Of a stretch of DNA of 64,000 nt, positions 46,236 through 56,880 are shown piece by piece. Below the pieces are notes generated by a model, which had not been told where the DNA came from, did not search any database, and worked only from the letters and a program-made list of their open reading frames with translations. The position numbers and the translations under genes were made by a program. Position 1 is the first letter of the stretch, and each line of letters starts with the position of its first letter. The stretch lies in the NCBI GenBank assembly GCA_022570795.1, contig JAKUDP010000003.1, forward strand, positions 186,001 to 250,000, written 5' to 3'. This stretch comes from Sphaerulina vaccinii (Eukaryota; Ascomycota; Dothideomycetes; Mycosphaerellales; Mycosphaerellaceae).

Positions 46236-49119
46236 CTACTTACGAGCAGTTCTACGACTCTTCGTCACATCCTTTCCTGTCATTAATGCACTCCTACTCT
46301 TCTTGGCAATCTTTCGCTTCTTAGTCTCCGGCTCAAGCGAACCACTATTACGACAAGTTCCATCTTGCCCTCCATGACAGAGATCTGAGCAAGATTGACC
46401 AGCTTTCCGACAACGGCAGTGGAGTGTCCCGCAACCTTTCGCGCAGCCGCAATGGGTCTGCGATAGTCAGTTTTTGCAGGAATGAAATGTTTTGGAATGG
46501 GAGCTTACTTGTGATGGAGCTGGCTTCTTCGGGTCCTTCGGTGGCTTTTTGGCTGCCTCGACTTTGCTTTCTGTGACCTTTGGTTGGATAGGCTTCTTCG
46601 CCTAGCTTTTTGAAAGTCTTGGATGAGAATCACTGAAACGCTGCATGACCTTCAAGTCTAGTTTGTTTTCGATCTTCTCCCAATCTGCCGGTGTTGACTT
46701 GGAATCTCCATAACGCTGCATGACTTTCACATCAGGCAGATCTGCGATCTTCGATGAATCCGACCAGGCATTATTCTTCTGCAGATACGCCAAGCGCTGA
46801 CTGTCCATCTCCTTCCAGAATTTCTCAAGATGACCAGGAGCATTAGAGTCATCCGAGTTGTAGAACTTCTCTAAAAGCTTGCCAGCCAGATCAAGTTCAT
46901 CATAAGGAGGCTGAAGTCCAACTTCGGCCGTATAAACATCCTGCCACCTCGGTGCTGAGCTTTGATAATACTCTCCAGATTCTCGAGATTTCTCTGCCCA
47001 ACGAATGGCGACGTCGAGTGGATTGCGTCTCTTGAATGGAGGCCATCGCGCCTGCAACGTTGTAATCATACAAGATACTGCTGATAGATCTGCGATGATC
47101 TCGACAACGCCAGAACCAGAGAAGGTAGCCAGGGTTCTGCTATCGAGTCTCGTGATAGAATATGCGGCGACCTGTACAGCTTCGGCAAAGGGAAAGAGTA
47201 TACCGGCACCTGCATCGATGATGAGACTTAAAGCCAGATGGATCATTGCCCAGAGCAGCGAGTTCTCACTAAGTAGCTTCTTATCTTCGTCTTTCCTTGG
47301 ATCTGCAGCGGAAGTGTTGGCATAACAAGGCTTTTGCATCGACTCTAGGTGCTCTGCGAAAGCAAGACCTTTGTCCAGTATCTGCAAGTGAAGATGATTA
47401 CCAATGTGACGTATCGAGGACCGGTGACAGATTGCTGTAGCAGGTGGCACGTGCGGCTTCATCTGGTCTCGGTCTTTGCTTACCTCTCGTATCAGCGTTG
47501 AAAATACGTCTGAAACATTTTGGACCAGACGATGGCGCAGAGCAGCCCTGGCTTTCTTGGTGTCGTTCTACTTCAATATTAGCTCCCTGACAGGACCGTA
47601 CATATCGACGAGCTGGCACAGAAGTTGTGCTCTCCCCGGACATCGAGTTTCCAAACATGGCCCTTCAGTGTTTCATAGGCAGTCACAATGGAATGTTAGG
47701 CATAACTTACCTCTCGCACATAGCCGATCCACAAAGCGATGTCATCCCAAGCCGAGACTCTGCGGAACGGCGCTACCCAGAGAGCAAGAGCTAGATTTCG
47801 CCAGTCGAGCACCTGTCCCTCCTTCCCTGACTTCGCCATGGAGTGATAGAACTTGGCCTGGCGTAGTGATTCGATCTTCCTTCTAGTGAATGCCGAATCT
47901 GCAAGAGAAACCCACTATTAGTGCATGTCAACCACTACATATGCCAGCACGTACCGTTCTGAAGGAGGAACAACTCATCCTCCGCAATAGACTTCCTTGC
48001 CTTGACACAGTTGAGAAATGAACTGAGGCTCAGGCCAGGTAGGGAGCGCATATGACCATCAATCACCTGCCCGATGCCTGGCTCCTCCGCTGGGTAAGCT
48101 GGCGATACATCGTCCCCCGATCGGAACAAGCGGGTGACTTGCGCGTTCCATTTCTTCATTCCACATGGCTTCGTCTGCTGAGATTCGGCGAGCAGCCCTT
48201 CCACAACCGTCAGGAGAAATGTGTAGAGCTTGCTTTGACCCTCGAATAGAAGCTCTGCATTCGGAAACAGCATGATAGAATGATCTTTGTGGTAGCGCTC
48301 CCATGTGTACTATATCAGCTCTCCGTATTGCTGATCATGAACGTCCCTAATACTGAAGAAGGTCTCGGTGTTGTATCTCGTAGTCAAGACCTTTTGAGAA
48401 CGCGCGAACCAGTTCCGCTCATGATCGAGAGAAGCCCAGTCACTAGGCGGGAGCCACGATCGAGTATGGAGTAAGCACAGAAGTGCAGACTGATCTGTCG
48501 CGAATGACTCCAAGTCCAATTTCCACAGCAGTGCTGAGTCTCGGTACTCTGCACGCTGCTTGAGAGTTGCTAGTGATGCATCATCGCCAAGGTCGTAGTA
48601 CTTCGCCACGATGTCCCATTTCTGTCCCGTAGCGAGTATATCAGCGCCTTTTGGCAGTGATGATTGCAACAGGTCGCTTCTCTGTTCCGTAGTCATATCT
48701 CTCCACCGCTGAAGTAAGTCATCGCCGTGTTGAGAGATCGCTGTGCTTAGGAGTTGGTACTTGGATTCAATGGTTTTGATGAGATCTTGTATGGCAGCCT
48801 TTGCATCGCTGTCATTGACTTTCTCGTGAAAGTCGATTCGGTAAGCCATAGGATAGTTGTCCCTGCATTTCTGGCATGGTATCTGTTTGCCGTCGCAGTC
48901 GGTTTTGGGTAGAGGGGAGTTCTTGTAATTCTCCGCGAAGAAGGCAGCCATCTTGCTTTCGACTTTTGCCGATATGGAAGGATCAAACAATTCCAGGCGC
49001 GAAAGCAGAAGGATCAGAACTAGGTCGAAGAAGATTCCCGGTTCCAGTGAACTCCGATTCGGGCAGCGAAGGGGTTCCGTGCTGGAATTTAAACAAACAA
49101 GCAGTGCTCCATTCTGCAT
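46236..49119 (-). pseudogene. Conserved fungal protein of unknown function with C-terminal CXC cysteine cluster, two in-frame TAG codons
   Basis: Exons 47955-49119, 47711-47898, 46509-47567 and 46236-46457 keep phase. An in-frame 102-nt GTAAGC...TTGCAG segment inside exon 3 is probably another intron. The first part reads like a widespread fungal family: WLPPSDWASLDHERNWFAR, then RYNTETFFSIRDVHDQQYGELI, TAG (48310-48312), and directly YTWERYHKDHSIMLFPNAEL. A hydrophobic pair follows in exon 3. Near its end a motif KVMQRxxDS is duplicated, then TAG (46602-46604), then a Lys/Pro-rich linker. The last exon holds HCGCAKGCGTLHCRCRKAG plus CSDLCHGG...CRN, a CXC/tesmin-like zinc-cysteine cluster that can bind DNA. 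The second TAG might be the true end, with the CXC part then unexplained. The first is hard to avoid, so I call it a probable pseudogene. Confidence 0.55.
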
Positions 49120-49271
49120 GGACTTGAGCTGAGTGAGGGATGAGAGATATGAAAGAGGAGAATCTGATACCTCATATCTGCTGCATCATATCGATAAAAG
49201 ACCGGGTATCATTTGTTTGCTCCAAAGCATATCATCAATCTGTCGCATCCAGTCTTCTGTGCAAGTAATTC

Positions 49272-50768
49272 CTAGAACTCGCGTCCTCGTTCTCCGCCCC
49301 CCAACGCGCCAGCTCCCCATACGCCCACCAGTCCCCAGAAGCCAACCCTCCAGCCTCGGACCAAGCCTGCTGTGCCTTGCCCACGTCTTGTTCTGAGCAT
49401 CCCTGTTTTCGCGTTCTTCGTCGTAGTCTCGCCTTCAGTGTACATGATCGCATAAACAGTGTCCCAGACCCCACTGTATGGAGCCGGCTCGACGATCATC
49501 CTCATCTCGGGATCTGATGCCTTCAATTGCTGGACTTGAGCTCGACGGACCAGAGTTTCGAGAGGTAGGCGGATGAAGAGTTCTGTTAACGTAGTCGAGA
49601 ATGACGCGAGGGACCAGAGAGAAGGGGCGAGTTCTGGTGTAATGCGCAATTGTCTTCTCAGAAATAGAGGAGTTGCTGCGCTGAAGACGTTCGGAATGAG
49701 ATGGTAGAGTGCTGTCGGTGTCCAGAGGTTCGAGGGAGCGAGAAGTGACGGAAGGCGTTTCAGATTTGATACGAGGCCGCGCTTGCCTTCTGAGATGGGT
49801 GTTACGATCAGCCTTGTTCGGACCAGATCCAGAGGGGCGAGTAAGAGGCCCGTGAGGCAAGACGCTAGGCCGATAACGAATAGCGAGCCCAGAGGGTTTG
49901 GTGAGTCCGAGAGGTCGATGCCGGAGAAGCCCGCCCCGCCGCTCATTGTTAGCCCTGGTGCTAGACCTCCTTGTTCGGGACCTATGATGTCCGGGAGGCC
50001 GAGAATTGCTAGTAGGAGACTTCTGATGAAGGAGTCTGTTGTTCGTAGCAAGATTGAGTACAGGAATGTGGTGTTGTTCGCTCGCCAGAGACCCACAGCT
50101 CCTGAAGTATTGTATAGTGCTGAGATAGCTTGCATGACACTATCAGGCTTCTTCAACCTCAGCGACATATCATCGCTCGCCATGCCTGGCTGAGTTCTAT
50201 TCCTTGGCCGAGGCGTAGGCGAGAGATCGTCATGACTGGGAGGTGTTCGCTTTCTCCTTCGAGGAGAGCGAGATCGTGGTGCTGTGGCTGAGAAGTAATC
50301 TGGTACGCCATTTTCATCTTCATCGCTGTCCTCCGTCACATCTTCGTCCGTCTCTGTCTCATATGGATTTCCTCCTCGTCCTCTCCCAGTACTCGTCGTC
50401 GTACTCCGCTTCTTCAGCGCTTCCTGCTGAGACTGCGGTAGGCTAACCTGCAAGATCGTCTTCGCGACATCGAATGGCTGTGCAAGCAAGACGGAAGTAT
50501 AGCGCCATGCTAGCGTATCGAACAAACTACGAGTGTGCGTCCAGGCTTCACTAGTCGTAGAGGAAATGTCGATATCTGGGAACAAATCCCGCGCTGAGCT
50601 GGAGAAGGAGCCATTATCGTGAGCTCGAGCTGATGATGTTGTCGCGTTTGCAGTAGCTTGCGAGACTTTGTACTCTAATGTATTTGTGCCAATGGACGGC
50701 GGAACGTAGTATGGACGAAGCGGATTCGGTTCTCGTGATGCCGCCATTGGGAAGCGTTCTCGGTCCAT
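49272..50768 (-). CDS. UGO1: Mitochondrial outer-membrane fusion protein Ugo1
   Basis: Degenerate mitochondrial-carrier protein of the outer membrane; in yeast it connects the fusion GTPases Fzo1 and Mgm1. It is a single exon of 498 aa. The N-terminus REPNPLRPYYVPPSIG and the block SARDLFPDIDIS are characteristic of fungal Ugo1. Carrier-type repeats follow with QPFDVAKTILQV and APLDLVRTRLIV, plus ELFIRLPLETLVRRAQVQ. Between the first repeat and the next lies an acidic, Arg/Ser/Pro-rich insert (TETDEDVTEDSDEDENG). The start is the ATG at 50768; codons further upstream belong to the divergent promoter. The gene is intact. Confidence 0.87.
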   Translation of the reverse strand: MDRERFPMAASREPNPLRPYYVPPSIGTNTLEYKVSQATANATTSSARAHDNGSFSSSARDLFPDIDISSTTSEAWTHTRSLFDTLAWRYTSVLLAQPFDVAKTILQVSLPQSQQEALKKRSTTTSTGRGRGGNPYETETDEDVTEDSDEDENGVPDYFSATAPRSRSPRRRKRTPPSHDDLSPTPRPRNRTQPGMASDDMSLRLKKPDSVMQAISALYNTSGAVGLWRANNTTFLYSILLRTTDSFIRSLLLAILGLPDIIGPEQGGLAPGLTMSGGAGFSGIDLSDSPNPLGSLFVIGLASCLTGLLLAPLDLVRTRLIVTPISEGKRGLVSNLKRLPSLLAPSNLWTPTALYHLIPNVFSAATPLFLRRQLRITPELAPSLWSLASFSTTLTELFIRLPLETLVRRAQVQQLKASDPEMRMIVEPAPYSGVWDTVYAIMYTEGETTTKNAKTGMLRTRRGQGTAGLVRGWRVGFWGLVGVWGAGALGGGERGREF

Positions 50769-50934
50769 CTTTGGTGTGTTGTTTGTGGTATATAGCAGCA
50801 AGTTGGAAGGTGGTTGTTGTTCATATGACGCTTCGCTCGACCGAAATTCGGCCTTTGTCACCTCCGCCCGAAAACACCTCCTACTATTCACTCCTACACC
50901 AAAAACACGTCTATACCACTCCCACATCATCGAC
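50769..50934. promoter_or_regulatory. 166-nt bidirectional promoter of UGO1 and a mitochondrial protein gene
   Basis: The start codons of the two outward-facing genes (50768, - and 50935, +) are only 166 nt apart, so they must share one compact promoter. Both products appear mitochondrial, which makes joint regulation likely. A TATATA-like word near 50799 is oriented for the minus gene. Confidence 0.65.
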
Positions 50935-52053
50935 ATGGCTTCTCTTTGCTCGCGCTGCACTCTGCGCCTCTCACGGCAACAATCAGCTGTCACCGCCACC
51001 AAGCGCAGCATCTCGAGCAGCAACTCACTGCAACGCGACTTTCCGACTTTCCACCTCTCCCAAAATGAAGACCTGAACGACACATTAGCCACATACCGGA
51101 ATAAGCATCTCGTGCCAGCTTTCCTCAACAAGCGCGAACAGAAATTGATCTTCTCTCCCAAGCAAAAGAATTACCTCAAGGAGAATCCCACAACAGTAGA
51201 GCTAGGAGGCGAGGAAATTGAGCTCCAATGGATGAACAGATTGACAGATCGTCCAGCACGGCAGAAGTTGATCAAGCAGGCGTTGGATGCGATCTTCGAA
51301 TCAAATGATGGGAAGGACTGGAGGAATCTGGAGAAGCTGTTACAAGCGCTCAAGGAGGTGCATAAGAAGCCGTTGGCGGAGAAGTTGCAGGATAAGATCG
51401 TCCGGAAAGCACTACACAGAGGACAGATCAACACAGTTCTCCAGATTCTACAACATGCTGACCGGACTGGGATGTCTCTGAAGAGTGGGCTAGTGCTCAG
51501 AACGCTAGTAATGGGACTGAGGGATTCTGCGCAGAAGAGTGGATGGGAAAAGGAACATCTCAGATTGAGCCTGGAGAGATTAGAGAAAGTCAAAGAGCTG
51601 TTGGAAAGTGAGGACCACGGCGCAGGAGGCATCGTGCGCAAAACAGACCCGCGGCGAAGTCCCTTCGTCCTCGGTGTACAACTCGAACTCGTTGCCATCT
51701 ACGCGCTGAAACACAACTCCGGGCTCGACTCAAACGATACATCATCGCGCTACGCAGACCGCCTGTTGTCCACAATATCGGAACACCATGCATTGCTAGA
51801 CAAAGAGCTCGCATTGGAAGAAAAGGCTGTGCAGTGGAGGTTCCAGCAGGCTATACCGATCTTGCATGGAGTGTTCATTGCGAACAAGATCCTTGGCGAG
51901 AGAATGCCACAGGCGGAGAAAGCCAGACATATTATTGCGGATTATGAGTCAAGATTGAGCGGATTGGCGAGTGTACTGGAGGAAAGACAACCAGAGAAGG
52001 GCAGCTACGATCATACTGCGCTTGAGGCATGGAGGAGGATGATTAGGGATTGA
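50935..52053 (+). CDS. Predicted mitochondrial protein, function unknown
   Basis: A 372-aa single-exon protein. The N-terminus MASLCSRCTLRLSRQQ is rich in Arg, Ser and Leu without acids for about 30 residues and looks like a matrix-targeting presequence, followed by SSSNSLQRDFPTFHLS. The rest is all-helical and charged, with repeated Leu/Glu/Lys patterns (LEKLLQALKEVHKKPLAEKL, LSLERLEKVKELLESE) that could be a helical-repeat fold. There is no TM segment and no cofactor motif. Its divergent pairing with UGO1 supports a mitochondrial role. I do not recognise the family; a mitoribosome or respiratory-assembly factor is possible. Confidence 0.7.
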   Translation: MASLCSRCTLRLSRQQSAVTATKRSISSSNSLQRDFPTFHLSQNEDLNDTLATYRNKHLVPAFLNKREQKLIFSPKQKNYLKENPTTVELGGEEIELQWMNRLTDRPARQKLIKQALDAIFESNDGKDWRNLEKLLQALKEVHKKPLAEKLQDKIVRKALHRGQINTVLQILQHADRTGMSLKSGLVLRTLVMGLRDSAQKSGWEKEHLRLSLERLEKVKELLESEDHGAGGIVRKTDPRRSPFVLGVQLELVAIYALKHNSGLDSNDTSSRYADRLLSTISEHHALLDKELALEEKAVQWRFQQAIPILHGVFIANKILGERMPQAEKARHIIADYESRLSGLASVLEERQPEKGSYDHTALEAWRRMIRD

Positions 52054-52376
52054 AGAGGGAGGACAACATGCAGGTTGGGGAAGATAAACTCGACGCAGCA
52101 GACAACACTGTACAAGAACATGTATGTGTACCACTACGACCAACAAGGCCCAGAGTTTCGCTTTACTTCGTACTCGACAGTGCTACAGATGTGTATGAGG
52201 TTCACCTCTTATTTGGCCATATTCCTGGCTTCTGCGAATTCAGGATCGGCTGCGGCGCCACCTTACACCGCATTCCTTGCTGAAACACCCCACTTTGCTA
52301 AGCGTGTTACCTCCCCATCAGCTCGAGTGTGTGTCTGCCTTCCTTCAGCAAGAACTCCGACACCTCGACGTTGAAA
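52054..52376. other. Intergenic spacer between mitochondrial gene and HET gene
   Basis: This 323-nt gap carries the terminator of one gene and the promoter of the next, both on the plus strand. I see no other feature. Confidence 0.45.
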
Positions 52377-54132
52377 ATGGAGCAGACGAACGACCCTGTC
52401 GAGCCGCCCCCAACTTTGCAGTACAAGCCGTTGCAAGATGCAACGAAACTGATACGGCTGTTGCGCATCACATCGAGTCCGAGAGATAGAAGACTCACTA
52501 TCTCTCTCGCGGACCACGCTCTTGAGAGCGCTCCGAAATACTTCGCCATTTCTTACACCTGGGGAGAATTCACAGTGGAGGACGTTGAGATAGATGGCTG
52601 CGCCCTTCAAGTGCGGTGCAATTGCGCATATGCACTGCGACAAAGCCAGATACATCATCCTGACGAATATATCTGGATTGAAACTCTATATGTATCAATC
52701 AGGTAGATGGCGTGGAGAAAGGAGTACAGGTCGCCATGATGTATACGATATACAGGTCGGCGCATCTTGTTCTGCTATGCGTTGGATCGCATGGGGATTA
52801 CAGCGAGCTGCTGTTACCAGCAGTACACGCCTTTGATGCCTGCGCTCTCAAAGCCATTGATCCGAGCAGCAAATTGCGGAACGCTAGCCGCCCTCGACGA
52901 CGCAACGGAGTCACAGAGCACATCAACACTGATCTCGAACAAAAATGCAGAGAGGGGTGACTGGGATCGATGGCCACCAGCGACAAAGTGCGACTATCTA
53001 TGGCTGTTCAAGCTTTCGTGCGGCGGCCATATTGGCGTCGGCTGTGGGTATCCCAGGAGATGGATGCTGGTATTCGGAGACAAGACGATGCGATTGCGCT
53101 AGAAATTCTCTGCGACCAAGATCTCCTGCCATGGGCAGCTTTCTCAGAGTATTACTTTCAGAAGTTGGCTAGGTTCTTCGACACACCCGGTGCCACAAAC
53201 GACTTCGAAACCATTGATTTACTTCGTAAGATCAGAGTTGGCATCGGTCGCCGATATGTGACTGTGAGAATCCTGACAAATATCGCGCAGCACTGCGATT
53301 TATTGTGCAGTGATCCTAGAGACCATCTCTACGCCATACTATACGTGGCACCAGCTGGATATAACAACAACCTGGAGGAAGTCGATTACAGCATAACGCC
53401 GTTCACTTTAGCATTACGAGTGTTCAGCAGATTGCTTGCGAGTGATTTTTTGTACGAGGAAGTCGTGAAGGCACTATTCGCGTTCGATATTGATTCACAG
53501 GCGCCAGAAATGCTGCAACTGGTCGCCGAGAGAAGACTATCACGAGGACAGCTGTGTCTTGAGGGTCCTCTTGAAGAACAATGGCTTGGGTGTTGGAGAG
53601 TTTGTGCATGACGCTTGAGCTGGATGACCAAGGAGAACTTGCCATCTTCGAACCACATTTGAGCCCTGCAGACCAATTCGATACTAAGGAACACTCGAAA
53701 ATGCGTTTCGAAACAATGCTGCATATGCTCCCAGACAGCACATCGCTGCTGGGTCCTGTGGTGCAGGAAGTCCAACCTCGCCCAGTGTATCACGGAGCAC
53801 ATATCGTTGCATATGTATGTCAAGACGCTCAAGCACACGACATTGCAGTCATGCCGTATGTCAAAACCTACACTAATAGTGAAGATGATCTACAGATGTG
53901 TAGCCCTATGATCATAATTCGGCCTTCGTCCGATGATGATTACAACGTCGTTGACCAAGGTTTTCTGAATCTCGACGCCGGAACCAGAGGTCGTGCGTCC
54001 GCAGACGAGCTTCTCACTTCGACGTTTCGATCGCTGGTTCAACTCCGCCTAAACTCTGAGGACGTTATGGCATTTTGTGGTCAAGACCTGCTGCTTGATC
54101 GCGGGTCGAATCCCCGGTCTGCAGCCACTTGA
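52377..54132 (+). pseudogene. HET-domain (heterokaryon incompatibility) gene, broken
   Basis: HET proteins trigger cell death after fusion of genetically unlike hyphae. The N-terminal HET box is clear: KYFAISYTWGE and later YIWIETL, where the canonical LCINQ should follow. At 52688-52692 two extra bases (TA) shift the frame. In the shifted frame the sequence carries on as CINQVDGVEKGVQVAMMYTIY and SAHLVLLCVG, exactly as the family demands. Further on, TGA at 52958-52960 interrupts before SMAVQAFVRRPYWRRLWVSQE. The downstream marker SDPRDHLYAILYVAP is intact. Near 53570 the coding frame changes again without a convincing intron. Three lesions in one gene make it a pseudogene. The C-terminal part (53581-54132) still reads open. 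Confidence 0.8.
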
Positions 54133-54922
54133 ATCAAGACGGACCATGTTGCGAGGTGGCAGCGTCTGATAACCATGCCGACGATAGCGCCATTAAGAGC
54201 TGCCCACTTGCGTCGCACACCTTGGATTCGCGGTGGGATGGATGAGACCTATACACTATGAGACCTATATACAATCCTCATTGTCTCTCCTCATCAATCA
54301 GGCTCCGTCCAATATGGTCCGTACATATCATTTGCTCCTCCTCACTGTACACAGATTGACTGCGAGTACTAGCGACCGAACAGAGTGGTTAGGATCCCTC
54401 GTTTTCAGGCCTCTTTGTGCAGTGCAGAACACCACTTTTAGAGATTACAGAATATGCGCTGACGAGATATGAGGTACTGGAGATGTGTGTTATCCCTGTT
54501 TGTCTTCGAAGGCATACAATACAATACACAGAGCATTAATCTTGAAAGAAGGTATTCAATGGTCGTCTACTCCTGATACACAACCCTCTCAGCTTCGGAA
54601 ACCTGCCTGCTTGCTACTCCTCCCGGCTAACCCAATCATTATATGGCCTTGGAATGAAGGAGTCGATGAACTTGCTACTGGAGCGGTAGCTATCGTTCTG
54701 TTGTTATGTCAAAGCGACCATGGGAAAGATCTCAAAAAGGTCGTTCTGATGGTATCATGATCAAGCGCAGTATAGCTCGGAAAACTGTAATACATCGAAG
54801 GATATATACGATAGTGAACCTGCCATCCCGCAATAAATCCTGCGCGTAGTGTACTTGAAGCCTTTCCGCCCGTTCGTCAAGGCCTCTTTGTAGAGTGCGT
54901 ACGTATCGTCCACTTAATCCTC
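54133..54922. other. Intergenic region
   Basis: This 790-nt gap separates the HET pseudogene from a small secreted-protein gene. No conserved coding segment is visible. Confidence 0.4.
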
Positions 54923-55197
54923 CTAACAACCACCGCCCTTGATGCAACAATGACACTATATATTTTATTAGCTATCTTTTCTTCTCGAATATCCATGCTT
55001 TCTTTTCTACTTACACAGCCTCCACCCGGATTGTCGCATGATCTGTTAGCCCAGCAATAAATACAGTTATGTGGGACTGGGCTCCTGGGCTTGAGTGCTG
55101 GATCGGCAGCCGGAGACATCTCATGGAAAAGTCCATTCGGAAATGCCATTGCACCTGTGACGTAGATGACGGTGCACGAGATTGTGAAGAATCTCAT
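54923..55197 (-). CDS. Small secreted cysteine-rich protein (71 aa), effector candidate
   Basis: Exon 1 (55015-55197) encodes a signal peptide (MRFFTISCTVIYVTGAMA), a Pro-rich propeptide-like stretch ending in KPRSPVP, and the first four mature cysteines. A 59-nt intron (54956-55014) has a GTAAGT donor, a GCTAAT branch region and an ATATAG acceptor. Exon 2 is only 33 nt and adds CHCCIKGGGC and the stop. The mature chain has eight cysteines (45, 48, 54, 61, 62, 64, 65, 71) in its last 27 residues, an even number fitting four disulfides. The KPR sequence could be a Kex2-like cleavage context. No family is recognised; an apoplastic effector or antimicrobial role is inference. Confidence 0.7.
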
Positions 55198-55739
55198 CTC
55201 GACGATTGTTGTAAGATTGTAGGTTTGTAGGTGGAACGTGTCAGCGATGAGAGTAGCAGGATAAGAGTGGTATATCAGAACTCTTGGCCTATCGCGATAG
55301 CACATTTTCAACAACTACCGTTGCAACATCCCGGCGATATATAGAATGTCAACTGTATACATGCGGCCTAATATGCTATACGGATCCAGGATCTTTCGAC
55401 TTGAAGATCGCCTGTCTCTACGCCTGTTACTCATGGTAGGGGCAGCTCAAGGGCTCGGGGCGCGGTGAACAAGGCAAAGGCGAAGCTACTCGAGTTGCCA
55501 TAGCCCCTGTTGAAGAAGTAGTCACGACAGAGAACTCAGAACAGCCCGAGAGTCTTGTGATTCGTGATCGTGAAAAGAGGCATGTAAAAACATCCAGATG
55601 AGTAACCAATCTGGCGATGCTATTCCATGCTGTTGTCGGGTTCGGAAGTAATTCAATATACCGACGACTGTCAAATGTAGGCACATTGGAGCTCGATGAG
55701 TCGATAGGCTTTACCAATACCCTGGTCTTCGTAGTCGTC

Positions 55740-55818
55740 GATGGTGGACAAGCTGTCCACGTGGCGATGGCGAGATGGTGGACAAGCTGTCCACGTGGCG
55801 ATGGCGAGATGGTGGACC
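55740..55818. repeat. 34-nt tandem repeat containing a perfect inverted repeat
   Basis: Two full copies (55740-55773, 55774-55807) and an 11-nt partial copy. Each full unit contains GTGGACA-AGC-TGTCCAC, a perfect 7-bp palindrome with a 3-nt loop. Confidence 0.9.
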
Positions 55819-56880
55819 AGAAGTTGGAACTGGTACATAATGTCGAAGCCCTAGAAGAAGACGATGTCGCTTTGAGGGGTGAAGACCGTGAAATTGGCTT
55901 AGTAATCCTTCCCGGGTGGTCTGTGCAACGGCCGAGAAGTTTCTTGTCCTCATGCCGCAACAACCACCTTCTGAGACTGCGATGTTGACTATTACTCCTT
56001 CATCTATCAATCGAGACTCACTCACTGGATAGAGTGGGAAATACAGCGCGAGGCACAGGGGTATCTGCAAACCTGCCCTCACATGCGTGAGAGCTAGCAC
56101 GCTCGTCGCTTGATTTCACTTACGCCCTTCGACTCCTAGTACGCCACGCACCAACCAGAAATCTTGCAGTCGGCTTGCCGAACGGAGTCACTAGTCCTGG
56201 CTAGACAGTGCCCAATTGACGTGGCGAACGCCTGTTGCAACCCTGGACCATCAGAAGGTAGATCTGGAAGTGGCCCGAAGTTCCACGGACCTCGTGTCTA
56301 CTGTATCTCGCATGCGATTGCAGGCCTGCGACCTGTGCCAATTGGGCAAAATCACTGCAAAAGGTTTTCGTTCTATCCCTTCCAAGAACTGAACGCGTTG
56401 CGAGAAGGGCACAGAACGTCTGGTAAAGACTCGCCAGATCGACTCGGCCTTCTCATGATGGACTTGATCGCTTTTCTCGACGATGATGGCCAAATCTCTT
56501 ACTTCCTGCGAATAGGAAGTGAAGAAAAAGTAAGTCATCCTTCAAACAGGCGACAAGACATTAGTGAGCTTGTTGGTGTAGTCACCAACTGATCCGAGGT
56601 CAATACCACACCAACTAGTGAAATCGAATCGGAATACTAACCATTTAGTGTGGTTACTACGTCCGAAAGAGGAAATTTGGCGACGGTAAGGTCTGTGATA
56701 CGCGAAAAGCTCAGACAGGACCTTAAGCCTCGATAAGAGGAGACCGATAGCGTTAAACTCGTATCTCGAACTGTCTATCGCTCGTAGCATATAGGACAGC
56801 GATAAGCTAGGTACGAATATCAGATGTTTGCAGGAAGAATTACGCCTTCCTTACCACGCAGGCACTTCCGAGAAGGGGTT

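Noticed and set aside
47500..47710. Apparent stop and frame change in the CXC gene between exons 2 and 3
   Set aside because: The acceptor GAAGTAG at 47568 joins exon 2 to exon 3 in phase; the stop lies in the intron.
54095..54123. tRNA-like 3' half (GGGTCGAATCCCC word followed by a CCA)
   Set aside because: No matching acceptor 5' strand, D arm or anticodon arm lies upstream at a tRNA distance, and the T loop is one base short.
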